Source of the DNA: Eggerthellaceae bacterium
Lineage (GTDB): Bacteria > Actinomycetota > Coriobacteriia > Coriobacteriales > Eggerthellaceae
Length of the DNA stretch: 12,173 nucleotides
Direction: 5' to 3'
Assembly (NCBI GenBank): GCA_003452695.1
Contig: DMNP01000134.1
Location: forward strand, 826 to 12,998
Shown here in pieces: positions 6,964 through 12,173 of this stretch. Within the stretch, counting starts at the first letter, position 1. Each line of letters opens with the position of its first letter. The notes under the pieces are model-generated. The model had not been told where the DNA came from and ran no database searches. It saw only the letters and a list, made by a program, of their open reading frames with translations. The translations under genes and the position numbers were made by a program.

Positions 6964-7086
6964 ATGCCGATTTCGGTTAGGCGAGTGGTTGCCGTCCGGC
7001 AATCGCGCAAAGCAGCGAAAAGCGGGGCGCGATCCTCCTTGAAGAGAACCAGGTCTCAGGCTTCACTGATTCCGCGACCCCCGCCA
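6964..7086 (-). ncRNA. Candidate IS110 bridge-RNA segment (hairpin-rich)
   Basis: This is a positional and structural guess. On the minus strand, downstream of the TATAAT at 7097-7092, the predicted transcript can form: TGAAG/CTTCA (7065-7061 with 7044-7040), which can enclose a GAGA/TCTC stem; ATCGCGC/GCGCGAT (7033-7027 with 7008-7002); and a tight TTGCCG-GA-CGGCAA hairpin (7002-6989), whose first base pairs alternatively with the second stem. IS110-group elements encode a bridge RNA in this position whose two internal loops match target and donor. I cannot identify the guide loops because the element ends are unknown. Confidence 0.3.
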
Positions 7087-7091
7087 AGAAC

Positions 7092-7097
7092 ATTATA
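7092..7097 (-). promoter_or_regulatory. Candidate -10 element upstream of the IS110 non-coding region
   Basis: The minus strand reads AGGTATAATG, a perfect TATAAT. No consensus -35 lies 16-18 bp upstream, where an AGTGCACT palindrome (7102-7109) is found instead. Predicted start is about 7085, reading through the structured segment and the pentanucleotide array toward the transposase. It lies 65 bp beyond the Rpn-family stop codon. Confidence 0.45.
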
Positions 7098-7143
7098 CCT
7101 AAGTGCACTGTGCCGAGGAGGTGGTTTTCTTGCCGCAGCACGA

Positions 7144-7158
7144 GCGCCAAGAGGGCGC
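7144..7158. other. Short GC hairpin after the Rpn-family gene
   Basis: GCGCC (7144-7148) and GGCGC (7154-7158) can pair around AAGAG, starting 3 bp beyond the stop codon of the nuclease gene. There is no U-tract, so it is at best a weak terminator or an mRNA 3'-end stabiliser. Confidence 0.25.
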
Positions 7159-7161
7159 GCG

Positions 7162-8082
7162 CTACTGTTTTCGTGCGGCGGCCATCGCCTCTTCTATGAC
7201 GTTTTCGTCTATTCCGCGCGCCCGCAGCTGCGACGCCAACGCATCGATGCCTTGTTCCAGGCCCTGCTCCCGGCCCTGCTCGACGCCCTGCTCGCGGCCG
7301 CGCTCTTCCGCCTCGCGTTCAAGGCGCTCGGCGCGCTCCCTCATAAGCTCCAGCACTTCTCCGCCCATGGTTCGCCTCACCTTCCTCCGCAAGGTTTCGT
7401 GCTTGGCAAGCAAGTGATCGGTCACCTTTATTATAAGCTCGACCAGCTGCTCGTAGAGCAGGGAATCGCCTTTGGCGAGCGTCTCCGATTCCAGACCCGC
7501 GCGCAGTTCGGCGCATTCGGCCACGAGCTCGCTTGTGCGCACATCGTCGCCGTCTATCTCCGAGAGCTGGCCCTCGTAGCGCATCAGGTAGTAGGGCAGC
7601 AGAAGCAACAAGCCCCTCTCGAAGATGTCGTCGCTGCTGAAGCGCTGGGCCTTCACCACGCGCGAAGCGTACATGAACGATTCGCCGCTCGGAAGATTCA
7701 CCTTCATCTGCAGCTCGTCGGGGGTTTTCGAGGTGTGCCGCAGGAACAGGACGCAGGATTCGGGAAAGTTCATCTCGTAGGGAGCGCCGGCCCGAATGGC
7801 CTCTTCGAGGGCGATCGCGAAATCGTATTCAACCATGCGCACCACCATGTCGGTCTCCGGCGTGCTCTGGCATTCGATATGGTAAATCTTGTCCCCCAAG
7901 CGCAGCATCGAATCGGTGATGTTCTTGCCGAGAGGGCCCTCGTGTTCGTTGTCGATTCGCAGGATGGGATCGTCAAGCGCGTAGCTCCTGCCGAACGCCT
8001 CGTTGATGAAGGGGACGATAAGCCGGGGAGTTTTCTGCATCATGGTCTTGAAGACGGAGTCGAATACGGTGTTGTCGGGCAT
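7162..8082 (-). CDS. Rpn-family recombination-promoting nuclease / putative transposase (PD-(D/E)XK)
   Basis: The product is 306 residues. The N-terminus (DNTVFDSVFKTMM; PRLIVPFINEAFG) and the core with D57 in NITDSML and E70-C-Q72 in YHIECQS match the PDDEXK_2-type nuclease fold with the ExQ variant; these positions are the likely metal ligands. Then come VVRMVEYDFAIALE and a helical region. A charged coiled-coil tail (about 247-278) ends in EQG repeats (REQGVEQGREQGLEQG) encoded by 12-bp DNA repeats, typical of the family. Family members such as E. coli RpnA are DNA endonucleases that stimulate RecA-independent recombination; the 'transposase' name is historical. The ATG at 8082 has AAAGGAG six nt upstream, so the in-frame ATG at 8121 is not favoured. 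The gene stands alone with no partner. Confidence 0.9.
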   Translation of the reverse strand: MPDNTVFDSVFKTMMQKTPRLIVPFINEAFGRSYALDDPILRIDNEHEGPLGKNITDSMLRLGDKIYHIECQSTPETDMVVRMVEYDFAIALEEAIRAGAPYEMNFPESCVLFLRHTSKTPDELQMKVNLPSGESFMYASRVVKAQRFSSDDIFERGLLLLLPYYLMRYEGQLSEIDGDDVRTSELVAECAELRAGLESETLAKGDSLLYEQLVELIIKVTDHLLAKHETLRRKVRRTMGGEVLELMRERAERLEREAEERGREQGVEQGREQGLEQGIDALASQLRARGIDENVIEEAMAAARKQ

Positions 8083-8170
8083 GAAGAACTCCTTTCCAGC
8101 CGCCTGGATACGGCCGCTCATGGTGTGCGAAAGCGCCGAGACAGCGTTTTCGTGTCCTGTTCGAACAATA

Positions 8171-8185
8171 GGGAAAGCTGTCCCC
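8171..8185. repeat. Small imperfect palindrome upstream of the Rpn-family gene
   Basis: GGGAAAGCTGTCCCC is an imperfect palindrome around AGCT, directly followed by CCGAACGCTCGGG (8184-8196), a second small inverted repeat. They fall in the 192-bp upstream region of the nuclease gene (8083-8274), where I see no convincing promoter. They may be operator-like or REP-like, or chance. Confidence 0.25.
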
Positions 8186-8274
8186 GAACGCTCGGGTTAA
8201 GGGGGCGTAACATACTCGACTACTCAGGCTCGCGGGAGACCCCCAGCTATGCATATGCCGATTGCGGCGATTGA

Positions 8275-8433
8275 CCCCATGCGGAAGGTCTCGCGGAAGG
8301 CCCTGCGGAGGGTCTTGCGGAGGGCCCTGTGGAAGGTCTCGCGGAAGGCCCTGCGGAGGGTCTTGCGGAGGACTCGGCCGCACCCGCCGCCGTCAGCATG
8401 GAACGTCTTCGCCGGATCGTTATGCAATCATAG
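8275..8433 (+). pseudogene. Possible C-terminal relic of a second Rpn-family gene
   Basis: One plus-strand frame, open from just after a TGA (8272-8274) to a TAG (8431-8433), reads P-H then (A-E-G-L/P) repeats: AEGLAEGPAEGLAEGP, a near copy of it, then AEDSAAPAAVS and a basic end (MERLRRIVMQS). Such xEGx runs are typical tails of Rpn-family/PDDEXK_2 proteins, and the neighbouring intact gene ends in EQG repeats. There is no start codon with a ribosome-binding site and no upstream nuclease domain in this frame. I read it as a tail fragment left after deletion. The alternative is a non-coding 12-bp satellite whose frames all stay open by chance. Confidence 0.35.
8281..8376. repeat. Eight-copy 12-bp tandem repeat (two 48-bp blocks)
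   Basis: Eight consecutive 12-mers begin GCGGA or GTGGA, with variants such as GCGGAAGGTCTC, GCGGAAGGCCCT, GCGGAGGGTCTT and GCGGAGGGCCCT. Units 1-4 and 5-8 are near-identical, so a 48-bp block was duplicated. Since 12 is a multiple of 3, several frames on both strands stay open. Only the AEGL/AEGP frame resembles a known protein tail. Confidence 0.9.
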
Positions 8434-8515
8434 TACACATATTTGTATAACTTGATTGAGATTTCGCGGATCTATTTCCTTTGGTCAGTGCTGCTTTTCA
8501 CGGCACCGTAGCCCA

Positions 8516-8836
8516 TCCACCCGCAACCCCGGTCTCGCAGAAACGAGGGCGGACTTGCGGGTGGACGGGGCCACGGGGACGCCGCTTTCCACCCGCAACA
8601 CGCACTTCGTGGAAACGAGGGCGGACTTGCGGGTGGACGGGGCCGTGGGAACGCCGATTCCCACCTCCTGCGGGCAGAAGACGGGGGTTGCGGGTGGATT
8701 CGCGAGTTGCCGCCAGAAGCCGAGCAGGGGAAACGCCGCCGGGGGCCTCCCGGGAAGCGCTAAATCCACCCGCAACACCGCCCTCGTGCGGCGAAAGCCT
8801 TGAAAAGGCCGATCTAATGGCCCCATCCACCCGCAA
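8516..8836. repeat. BIME-like cluster: seven copies of CCACCCGCAA in alternating orientation
   Basis: Plus-orientation copies are at 8517-8526, 8589-8598, 8766-8775 and 8827-8836. Reverse copies (TTGCGGGTGG) are at 8555-8564, 8627-8636 and 8688-8697. Copies 1+2 and 3+4 form identical 48-bp inverted pairs inside a 72-bp direct repeat (8516-8587 and 8588-8659). Copies 5+6 form a perfect 13-bp inverted repeat (8688-8700 with 8763-8775) enclosing 62 nt with its own CCGGG/CCCGG hairpin. The arrangement resembles bacterial interspersed mosaic elements. Confidence 0.85.
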
Positions 8837-8846
8837 CGAGCACTTC

Positions 8847-8970
8847 GTTCCTGCCGCTGCCTGTCCCGTGTGTCAAGAGAAACGTCCCCTCGACACACAC
8901 TCAAACGTGCTTTTTTGTTCCTGCCGCTGGCCGGACCGTGTGTGTCAAGAGAAACGTCCCCTTGACACAC
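8847..8970. repeat. Two direct copies of a REP-like palindrome unit
   Basis: Both copies begin GTTCCTGCCGCTG (8847 and 8917) and contain a 31-nt imperfect palindrome at 8868-8898 and 8940-8970. The second has perfect 10-bp arms GTGTGTCAAG and CTTGACACAC around an ACGT-centred loop; the first has one mismatch. A decayed half-arm (CCCTTGATACATG) follows at 8974-8986. They lie 38 bp and more beyond the protease stop codon and could act as a transcript 3'-end structure, though no U-tract follows on the minus strand. Confidence 0.75.
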
Positions 8971-9008
8971 GTGCCCTTGATACATGCGGAGGGGCAATCG
9001 CAGATAGT

Positions 9009-11831
9009 TTACGAACGGGTGCGGAATGCGGGCTTGTCAGCCGCAGAAGCGGGGGCCTTGCCGGCTTTGGGGACAAGCTTCACCTGGATGGCCTCCATGC
9101 GGTACGCATAGCCGGCCGTACCTGCGCGGGCGCCGTTCTTGGCCCAGCCCATCCAGCCGAACTTTTGCACACGCATGCGATAGTACACGTCGTAGCTTGC
9201 CGCCATCTTGCCCGTAAGCTTTATGCGCACGGCCTCGAGCGGCAGCCCGCGGCCAACGGTGCCGGCGCGGGCGCCATCCTTCACCCAAGCCAGCCAACCG
9301 CCACCTTGCACGCGTGCGCGGTATTTCACCGAGCCCGTTACCGGCTTGGAAGCCAGGTTCACCTTCAGGGCCTCCAGACGCAGGCCACGGCCGACGGTGC
9401 CGGCGCGGGCGCCATCCTTCACCGCAGCCTGCCAGCCGATATTCTGCACGTGCGCACGGTACTTCACCGTTGGCGCAACGATCTTGAACTTCGCGCTGAC
9501 CGTGCCCGTATAGTTGCCCTTGCCCTTCACGACGACTGTTGCGGTTCCGGCCTTCACGTTGTTCTTATACGACAGCGTGTAGTCGGTGCCGCGAACGAGC
9601 TTTTTGGAACCGAGCTTCACGGTGGGCTGGGGTTTCAGGGCCTTGCCGGTGTAGGCCTGCTTGGCAATAGAGGCCACGCGCGCCTTCGCAGAACCCGATG
9701 TGCCGGCTATGTTGGCGCGCGCTATGGCGAAGGTTTTGGTTAACGTCCCCTGGTAGCAACCCACGCCCTTCACGAGCACCTTTGCGGTGCCGGCGTTCAC
9801 ATTTGAGACGTATCCCACGCGATAGTCGATGCCCCGCGTAAGGCGCTTGCCCCCCAGCGACACGGAAACCGTGGGCTTATGGGCAACGCCCGTGTACACG
9901 TACGAGGTCTTGTTAAGCGTTATGGCGGCACCGGCAAGCGATTTCTTTTCCGGACTCGTGCCAGAGCCGGCATCGCCCCCGCCCGTCTGGCCACCGGAGC
10001 CCGACGACCCCGAAGAACCCGCTTCGCCCTGGCCACCGGCATCGACTGCCTGCTCGGCTGCCGAATACGTGCCGAGCGCCGCCTTCACGGCAGCCAGCGC
10101 GTTCACCTCGCCATTGCCGTACACCTCGTCCCAACCCGACTCGCCCAAATCCACGGCCGAGCTTGTCAGGATGTCCGAGGCCTCCTGGGCATTCAGGTAC
10201 GGATTTGCCGCGAACACGAGCGCCGCCACGCCCGCCACGCACGGGGCGGCCATGGACGTGCCGCTCATGGTGTCGTACGAACTGGCAGAGGCTTTGGTCG
10301 TGCTCAGAATGCTCGCACCCGGCGCCGCGATGTCCTTCGTGGTCTGGCCTTCCATGTTGTAGTTGGAAGAGGTGTCGCGTCGCGGGGGCGTCGTGTTGCG
10401 AAGGCTGATGACGGCAAGGGCGTTGTCCAGCCAGTCGCTCGGGTAATTCAGGTACGCGCCCGACATCTTGGAAGCTTCGTTTCCCGACGAACAGGTGGTC
10501 AGGATGCCCTTGGCATAGGCGTCGTTCACCGAAGATACCAGCAACTTGTCGCCGGTGCCCAGCGTCACGTCGCTCATCGACGAGCCCTTCACCGTTATGC
10601 CGATGCTCATGTTCACAACGCGGATGTTGTATTCGCCAGCATGGGACAATATGTATTTGTAGGCCTTCGCAATGGTGTCGGTGCTTGCGCTCGTGGCCGA
10701 TGAAAACACCTGTATGGGCAGCAGCCCCGCATTGTACGACATGCCCGCGACGCCCGTTTCGTTGTTGGCTTCGGCCGCCACGATGCCGGCCACGTGCGTG
10801 CCGTGGTTGTTGAAGGGGGTAACGTCGCTCGAGCCGCTCACGGCATTGTAAGTGGCCACGATGTTGTTCTTCAGGTCCTCGTGCGAAGCCAAGCAGCCGT
10901 TATCCAAAATGGCCACCGTTACGCGCTTGAAAGCGGCAGCGGCGGCCGAGCTGCCAGACGAGGGCGAGCCGTCACCAGAGGTGCTGTCGCAGTTGCTGAC
11001 GGCCACGTATTCGCCGGCACGCGCCAGGTCCCAGGCCTCGTAGGCCTGGATGGAATCCAGCGCCCACTGGCTGGATGCACGCGGGTCGTTTATCGTCGTG
11101 GCCTGACCCGTTAGGCCATCGCAGCCCGCGATGGCATCCGACGTGCCTGTTGCGAGCGCGGCGGGAGCCATGCCCGCAGCGGTATCGGCTGCCTGAACCG
11201 CCGCGGCGGCGGCATCGGCGGCGGCACCGGTAGAGTCCGCTTGAAGGTGATACACGTAGTTCGGCTGCACATCCGCCACGACGCCCAAGTTGCCCAGCAG
11301 GTTCATGGCCTCGGGAACTTCCACGCCTTCGGCCAGCTGCAAGCGCGCGAAGCCGAGCGCCGCATCTTCGGCCGTTACCTGGGCGTTATCGACCAGCCCC
11401 GATTGGGAGAGCGCGGCGTTCAGGTCGGCCAGCGGCACATCCTGCGCCAATTGCACGAGCACGACGTTCGACTCGAATTCGCCGACGATGTCGGGCGATG
11501 TGGAAATCTGGATGTCGGCCGCTTCGGCCACCCCGCCCGCATCATCGCCTTCCATCCAGGCGACAGCAGGGTCTTCGCCCCCCTCTTCATCCGACAGGCC
11601 CGCGACATCAGCCACGTTTCCGGAAGCGTCCGGACCCTGTGCAAGTTGCGGGCCAGGCGTCGTTGGAGCCACCGGGTTTCCCGCCAGGCCCGTGCCCAAC
11701 ACGCCGACGAACGCGAAGGCCACGATGGCAAGGCAGGCCAGCACGGCAAGCGCACTCGAAGCCAGCGCCCACGTGCGCGTTCGCGCTGTGGCTCGCCGCC
11801 TCTGCCCTCCGTCGGAACCGAGCTGCTGCAC
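9009..11831 (-). CDS. Secreted subtilisin-like serine protease with MBG/Ig-like modules and ChW repeats
   Basis: With the GTG at 11831 the product is 940 residues; numbers below use this start. A basic N-terminus and hydrophobic segment (about 20-42) form a signal or anchor. An I9/fervidolysin-like prodomain (about 119-195) ends in ADVQPNYVYHL. The S8 catalytic domain (about 255-585) has D310 in AILDNG, H343 in NNHGTHVAG, N450 in SSGNEA and S526 in SGTSMAAP. A Gly/Ser linker (about 599-625) leads to two MBG-type modules (about 635-703 and 722-785, each ending in GT-x-KTF/SAKF-like strands) and three ChW repeats (about 788-827, 834-873, 880-920; GW...DG.RAGT.G...LEA). ChW repeats are generally linked to cell-surface attachment, and no sortase motif is visible. 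AGGAGG five nt before 11831 decides this start over the GTG at 11855. D-N-G instead of D-T/S-G at the catalytic Asp is unusual. Confidence 0.93.
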   Translation of the reverse strand: MQQLGSDGGQRRRATARTRTWALASSALAVLACLAIVAFAFVGVLGTGLAGNPVAPTTPGPQLAQGPDASGNVADVAGLSDEEGGEDPAVAWMEGDDAGGVAEAADIQISTSPDIVGEFESNVVLVQLAQDVPLADLNAALSQSGLVDNAQVTAEDAALGFARLQLAEGVEVPEAMNLLGNLGVVADVQPNYVYHLQADSTGAAADAAAAAVQAADTAAGMAPAALATGTSDAIAGCDGLTGQATTINDPRASSQWALDSIQAYEAWDLARAGEYVAVSNCDSTSGDGSPSSGSSAAAAAFKRVTVAILDNGCLASHEDLKNNIVATYNAVSGSSDVTPFNNHGTHVAGIVAAEANNETGVAGMSYNAGLLPIQVFSSATSASTDTIAKAYKYILSHAGEYNIRVVNMSIGITVKGSSMSDVTLGTGDKLLVSSVNDAYAKGILTTCSSGNEASKMSGAYLNYPSDWLDNALAVISLRNTTPPRRDTSSNYNMEGQTTKDIAAPGASILSTTKASASSYDTMSGTSMAAPCVAGVAALVFAANPYLNAQEASDILTSSAVDLGESGWDEVYGNGEVNALAAVKAALGTYSAAEQAVDAGGQGEAGSSGSSGSGGQTGGGDAGSGTSPEKKSLAGAAITLNKTSYVYTGVAHKPTVSVSLGGKRLTRGIDYRVGYVSNVNAGTAKVLVKGVGCYQGTLTKTFAIARANIAGTSGSAKARVASIAKQAYTGKALKPQPTVKLGSKKLVRGTDYTLSYKNNVKAGTATVVVKGKGNYTGTVSAKFKIVAPTVKYRAHVQNIGWQAAVKDGARAGTVGRGLRLEALKVNLASKPVTGSVKYRARVQGGGWLAWVKDGARAGTVGRGLPLEAVRIKLTGKMAASYDVYYRMRVQKFGWMGWAKNGARAGTAGYAYRMEAIQVKLVPKAGKAPASAADKPAFRTRS

Positions 11832-11865
11832 GCAAGCCTCCTCATATTCGCCCACTCGTCACCCG

Positions 11866-11874
11866 ATTATGCCA
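11866..11874 (-). promoter_or_regulatory. Extended -10 promoter of the protease gene
   Basis: The minus strand reads TGGCATAAT, a five-of-six -10 with the TGn extension and no clear -35. The predicted start near 11859 places the AGGAGG site and the GTG at 11831 at normal distances, and would leave the alternative GTG at 11855 almost leaderless. Confidence 0.5.
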
Positions 11875-11975
11875 GACAATAGCACAGAGGCATGAATTCA
11901 CTTGGCCAATCACACAAGCTTATCCATATCGTTGCCATCGACACGCTCACTCTACGCAGTCCGGCGGGCGGTCGA

Positions 11976-11999
11976 GCAAGAGGGGCGCGTGACTCTTGC
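11976..11999 (-). terminator. Weak hairpin after the membrane-protein gene
   Basis: GCAAGAG (11976-11982) and CTCTTGC (11993-11999) pair over 7 bp around a 10-nt GC-rich loop, about 47 bp after the upstream gene's stop codon. No U-tract follows, so it may act with a termination factor, or not at all. Confidence 0.3.
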
Positions 12000-12045
12000 A
12001 TCGCTGCCGCTTTTCACGGCCGAGCCAGCGGCGCTGGCACAAGCG

Positions 12046-12173
12046 CTATCGCGCCGAATGCACACGGTAGTGGCGCAGAACCACGAGAGCGCAGACGACA
12101 AGCGCCACGAGCATGGCGGCATACGACACGACATAGGTGCCGACCAGGTCTTTCACGATGCCCGGCAAAGAGT
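12046..12173 (-). CDS. C-terminal end of a membrane protein, probably an MFS transporter
   Basis: Only the last ~42 residues are in the window, ending in a TAG at 12048-12046. They read S-L-P-G-I-V-K-D-L-V-G-T-Y-V-V-S, then a hydrophobic helix (about YAAMLVALVVCALVVL) and a basic tail RHYRVHSAR. The pattern G-I-x-K-D-x-x-G-x-Y followed by a last TM helix is common before TM12 of MFS transporters, notably OFA/OxlT-type antiporters, so I infer that family. A different polytopic protein cannot be excluded. The 5' part lies outside the window. Confidence 0.6.
   Translation of the reverse strand, partial: SLPGIVKDLVGTYVVSYAAMLVALVVCALVVLRHYRVHSAR

Larger units (their letters stand above)
5388..7090 (-). 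mobile_element. IS110-family insertion sequence (ends not resolved)
   Basis: The element is defined by its DEDD transposase (5388-6692) plus the non-coding DNA on its 5' side. IS110-group elements typically lack terminal inverted repeats and make little or no target duplication, so neither end can be placed by eye. The right limit given here is just inside the -10 at 7092-7097 and is a guess. In the IS110 group (as opposed to IS1111) the long non-coding end is upstream of the transposase and encodes the bridge RNA; the ~400 bp between 6693 and 7090 fits that arrangement, while only about 113 bp separate the transposase stop from the next gene. Confidence 0.5.
8434..9008. other. Gene-free repeat tract downstream of the protease
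   Basis: These 575 bp hold no convincing gene. From the left: an AT-rich patch (about 8421-8460) with no clear promoter, the seven-copy CCACCCGCAA motif cluster (8516-8836), and two copies of a ~52-bp direct repeat each carrying a GTGTGTCAAG palindrome (8847-8970). Frames that cross the tract follow the repeats and are not credible proteins. Confidence 0.7.

Noticed and set aside
6802..8274. 490-codon plus-strand frame across the pentanucleotide array and the Rpn gene
   Set aside because: Its first part is a translation of the array (Met-Arg-Arg-Gly-Ala runs) and the rest is antisense to the intact nuclease gene.
8281..8376. CRISPR-like array
   Set aside because: The units are directly adjacent 12-mers with no spacers and no cas genes nearby.
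8249..8455. Small strongly cationic peptide (MRKVSRKALRRVL-like repeats), antimicrobial-like
   Set aside because: It is one of several frames kept open by the 12-bp repeat, with a poorly placed ribosome-binding site. The AEGL/AEGP frame is a better match to a known protein tail.
8516..8836. CRISPR-like array of CCACCCGCAA repeats
   Set aside because: Orientation alternates, spacing is irregular (34 to 78 nt between starts), the motif is only about 10 nt, and the intervening sequence is itself partly repeated.
8485..9743. Long plus- and minus-strand frames through the repeat tract
   Set aside because: They consist of translated palindromic repeats and, further right, antisense of the protease gene. 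No start signal or domain supports them.
11832..11855. Protease start at GTG 11855
   Set aside because: The AGGAGG site lies inside that extension, 5 nt before the GTG at 11831, and the predicted transcription start is at about 11859.
11952..12134. 60-codon minus-strand frame overlapping the membrane-protein end
   Set aside because: It is a shifted frame over the transmembrane C-terminus at 12046-12173 and has no features of its own.

Overview
The window is GC-rich and reads like a high-GC Gram-positive chromosome. I infer Coriobacteriia (Eggerthellaceae-like) from a 7TM-PAS-GGDEF protein, a YknXYZ/MacAB-like ABC system without an outer-membrane partner, a secreted subtilase with ChW repeats, and the end of an MFS-type permease. 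No rRNA, tRNA or marker gene confirms this. All recognisable full-length genes lie on the minus strand, so the genetic order runs from high to low coordinates.

Layout from the right edge: the last ~42 residues of a membrane protein (probably an MFS transporter; 12046-12173); a 940-residue subtilisin-like protease with prodomain, two MBG/Ig-like modules and three ChW repeats (9009-11831); a 575-bp gene-free tract full of palindromic repeats (8434-9008); an eight-fold 12-bp tandem repeat that in one plus-strand frame looks like the tail of a broken Rpn-family gene (8275-8433); an intact Rpn-family PD-(D/E)XK nuclease/'putative transposase' (7162-8082); an IS110-family element whose DEDD transposase (5388-6692) is preceded by ~400 bp of structured, repetitive non-coding DNA; a three-gene ABC operon of membrane-fusion protein, ATPase and permease (5274-1665); a 420-bp gap with a terminator-like palindrome and a long inverted repeat; and a 7TM-PAS-GGDEF protein running off the left edge (1-1244).

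The ABC operon is the clearest functional unit: adaptor, ATPase and permease are 20 bp apart and then overlap by 4 bp, and should form one MacAB/YknXYZ-type mechanotransmission pump or export machine. The IS110 element sits directly upstream in the same orientation. The stretch from about 5.4 to 9.0 kb is an accessory patch (IS110, Rpn nuclease, tandem repeats, REP-like palindromes) between ordinary chromosomal genes.

The most interesting material is non-coding: a 36-unit degenerate pentanucleotide array and a hairpin-rich segment upstream of the IS110 transposase, where IS110-group elements encode their bridge RNA; alternative hairpins over the transposase ribosome-binding site; and a seven-copy, alternating-orientation motif cluster. 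Functional claims for these are inference from sequence alone.
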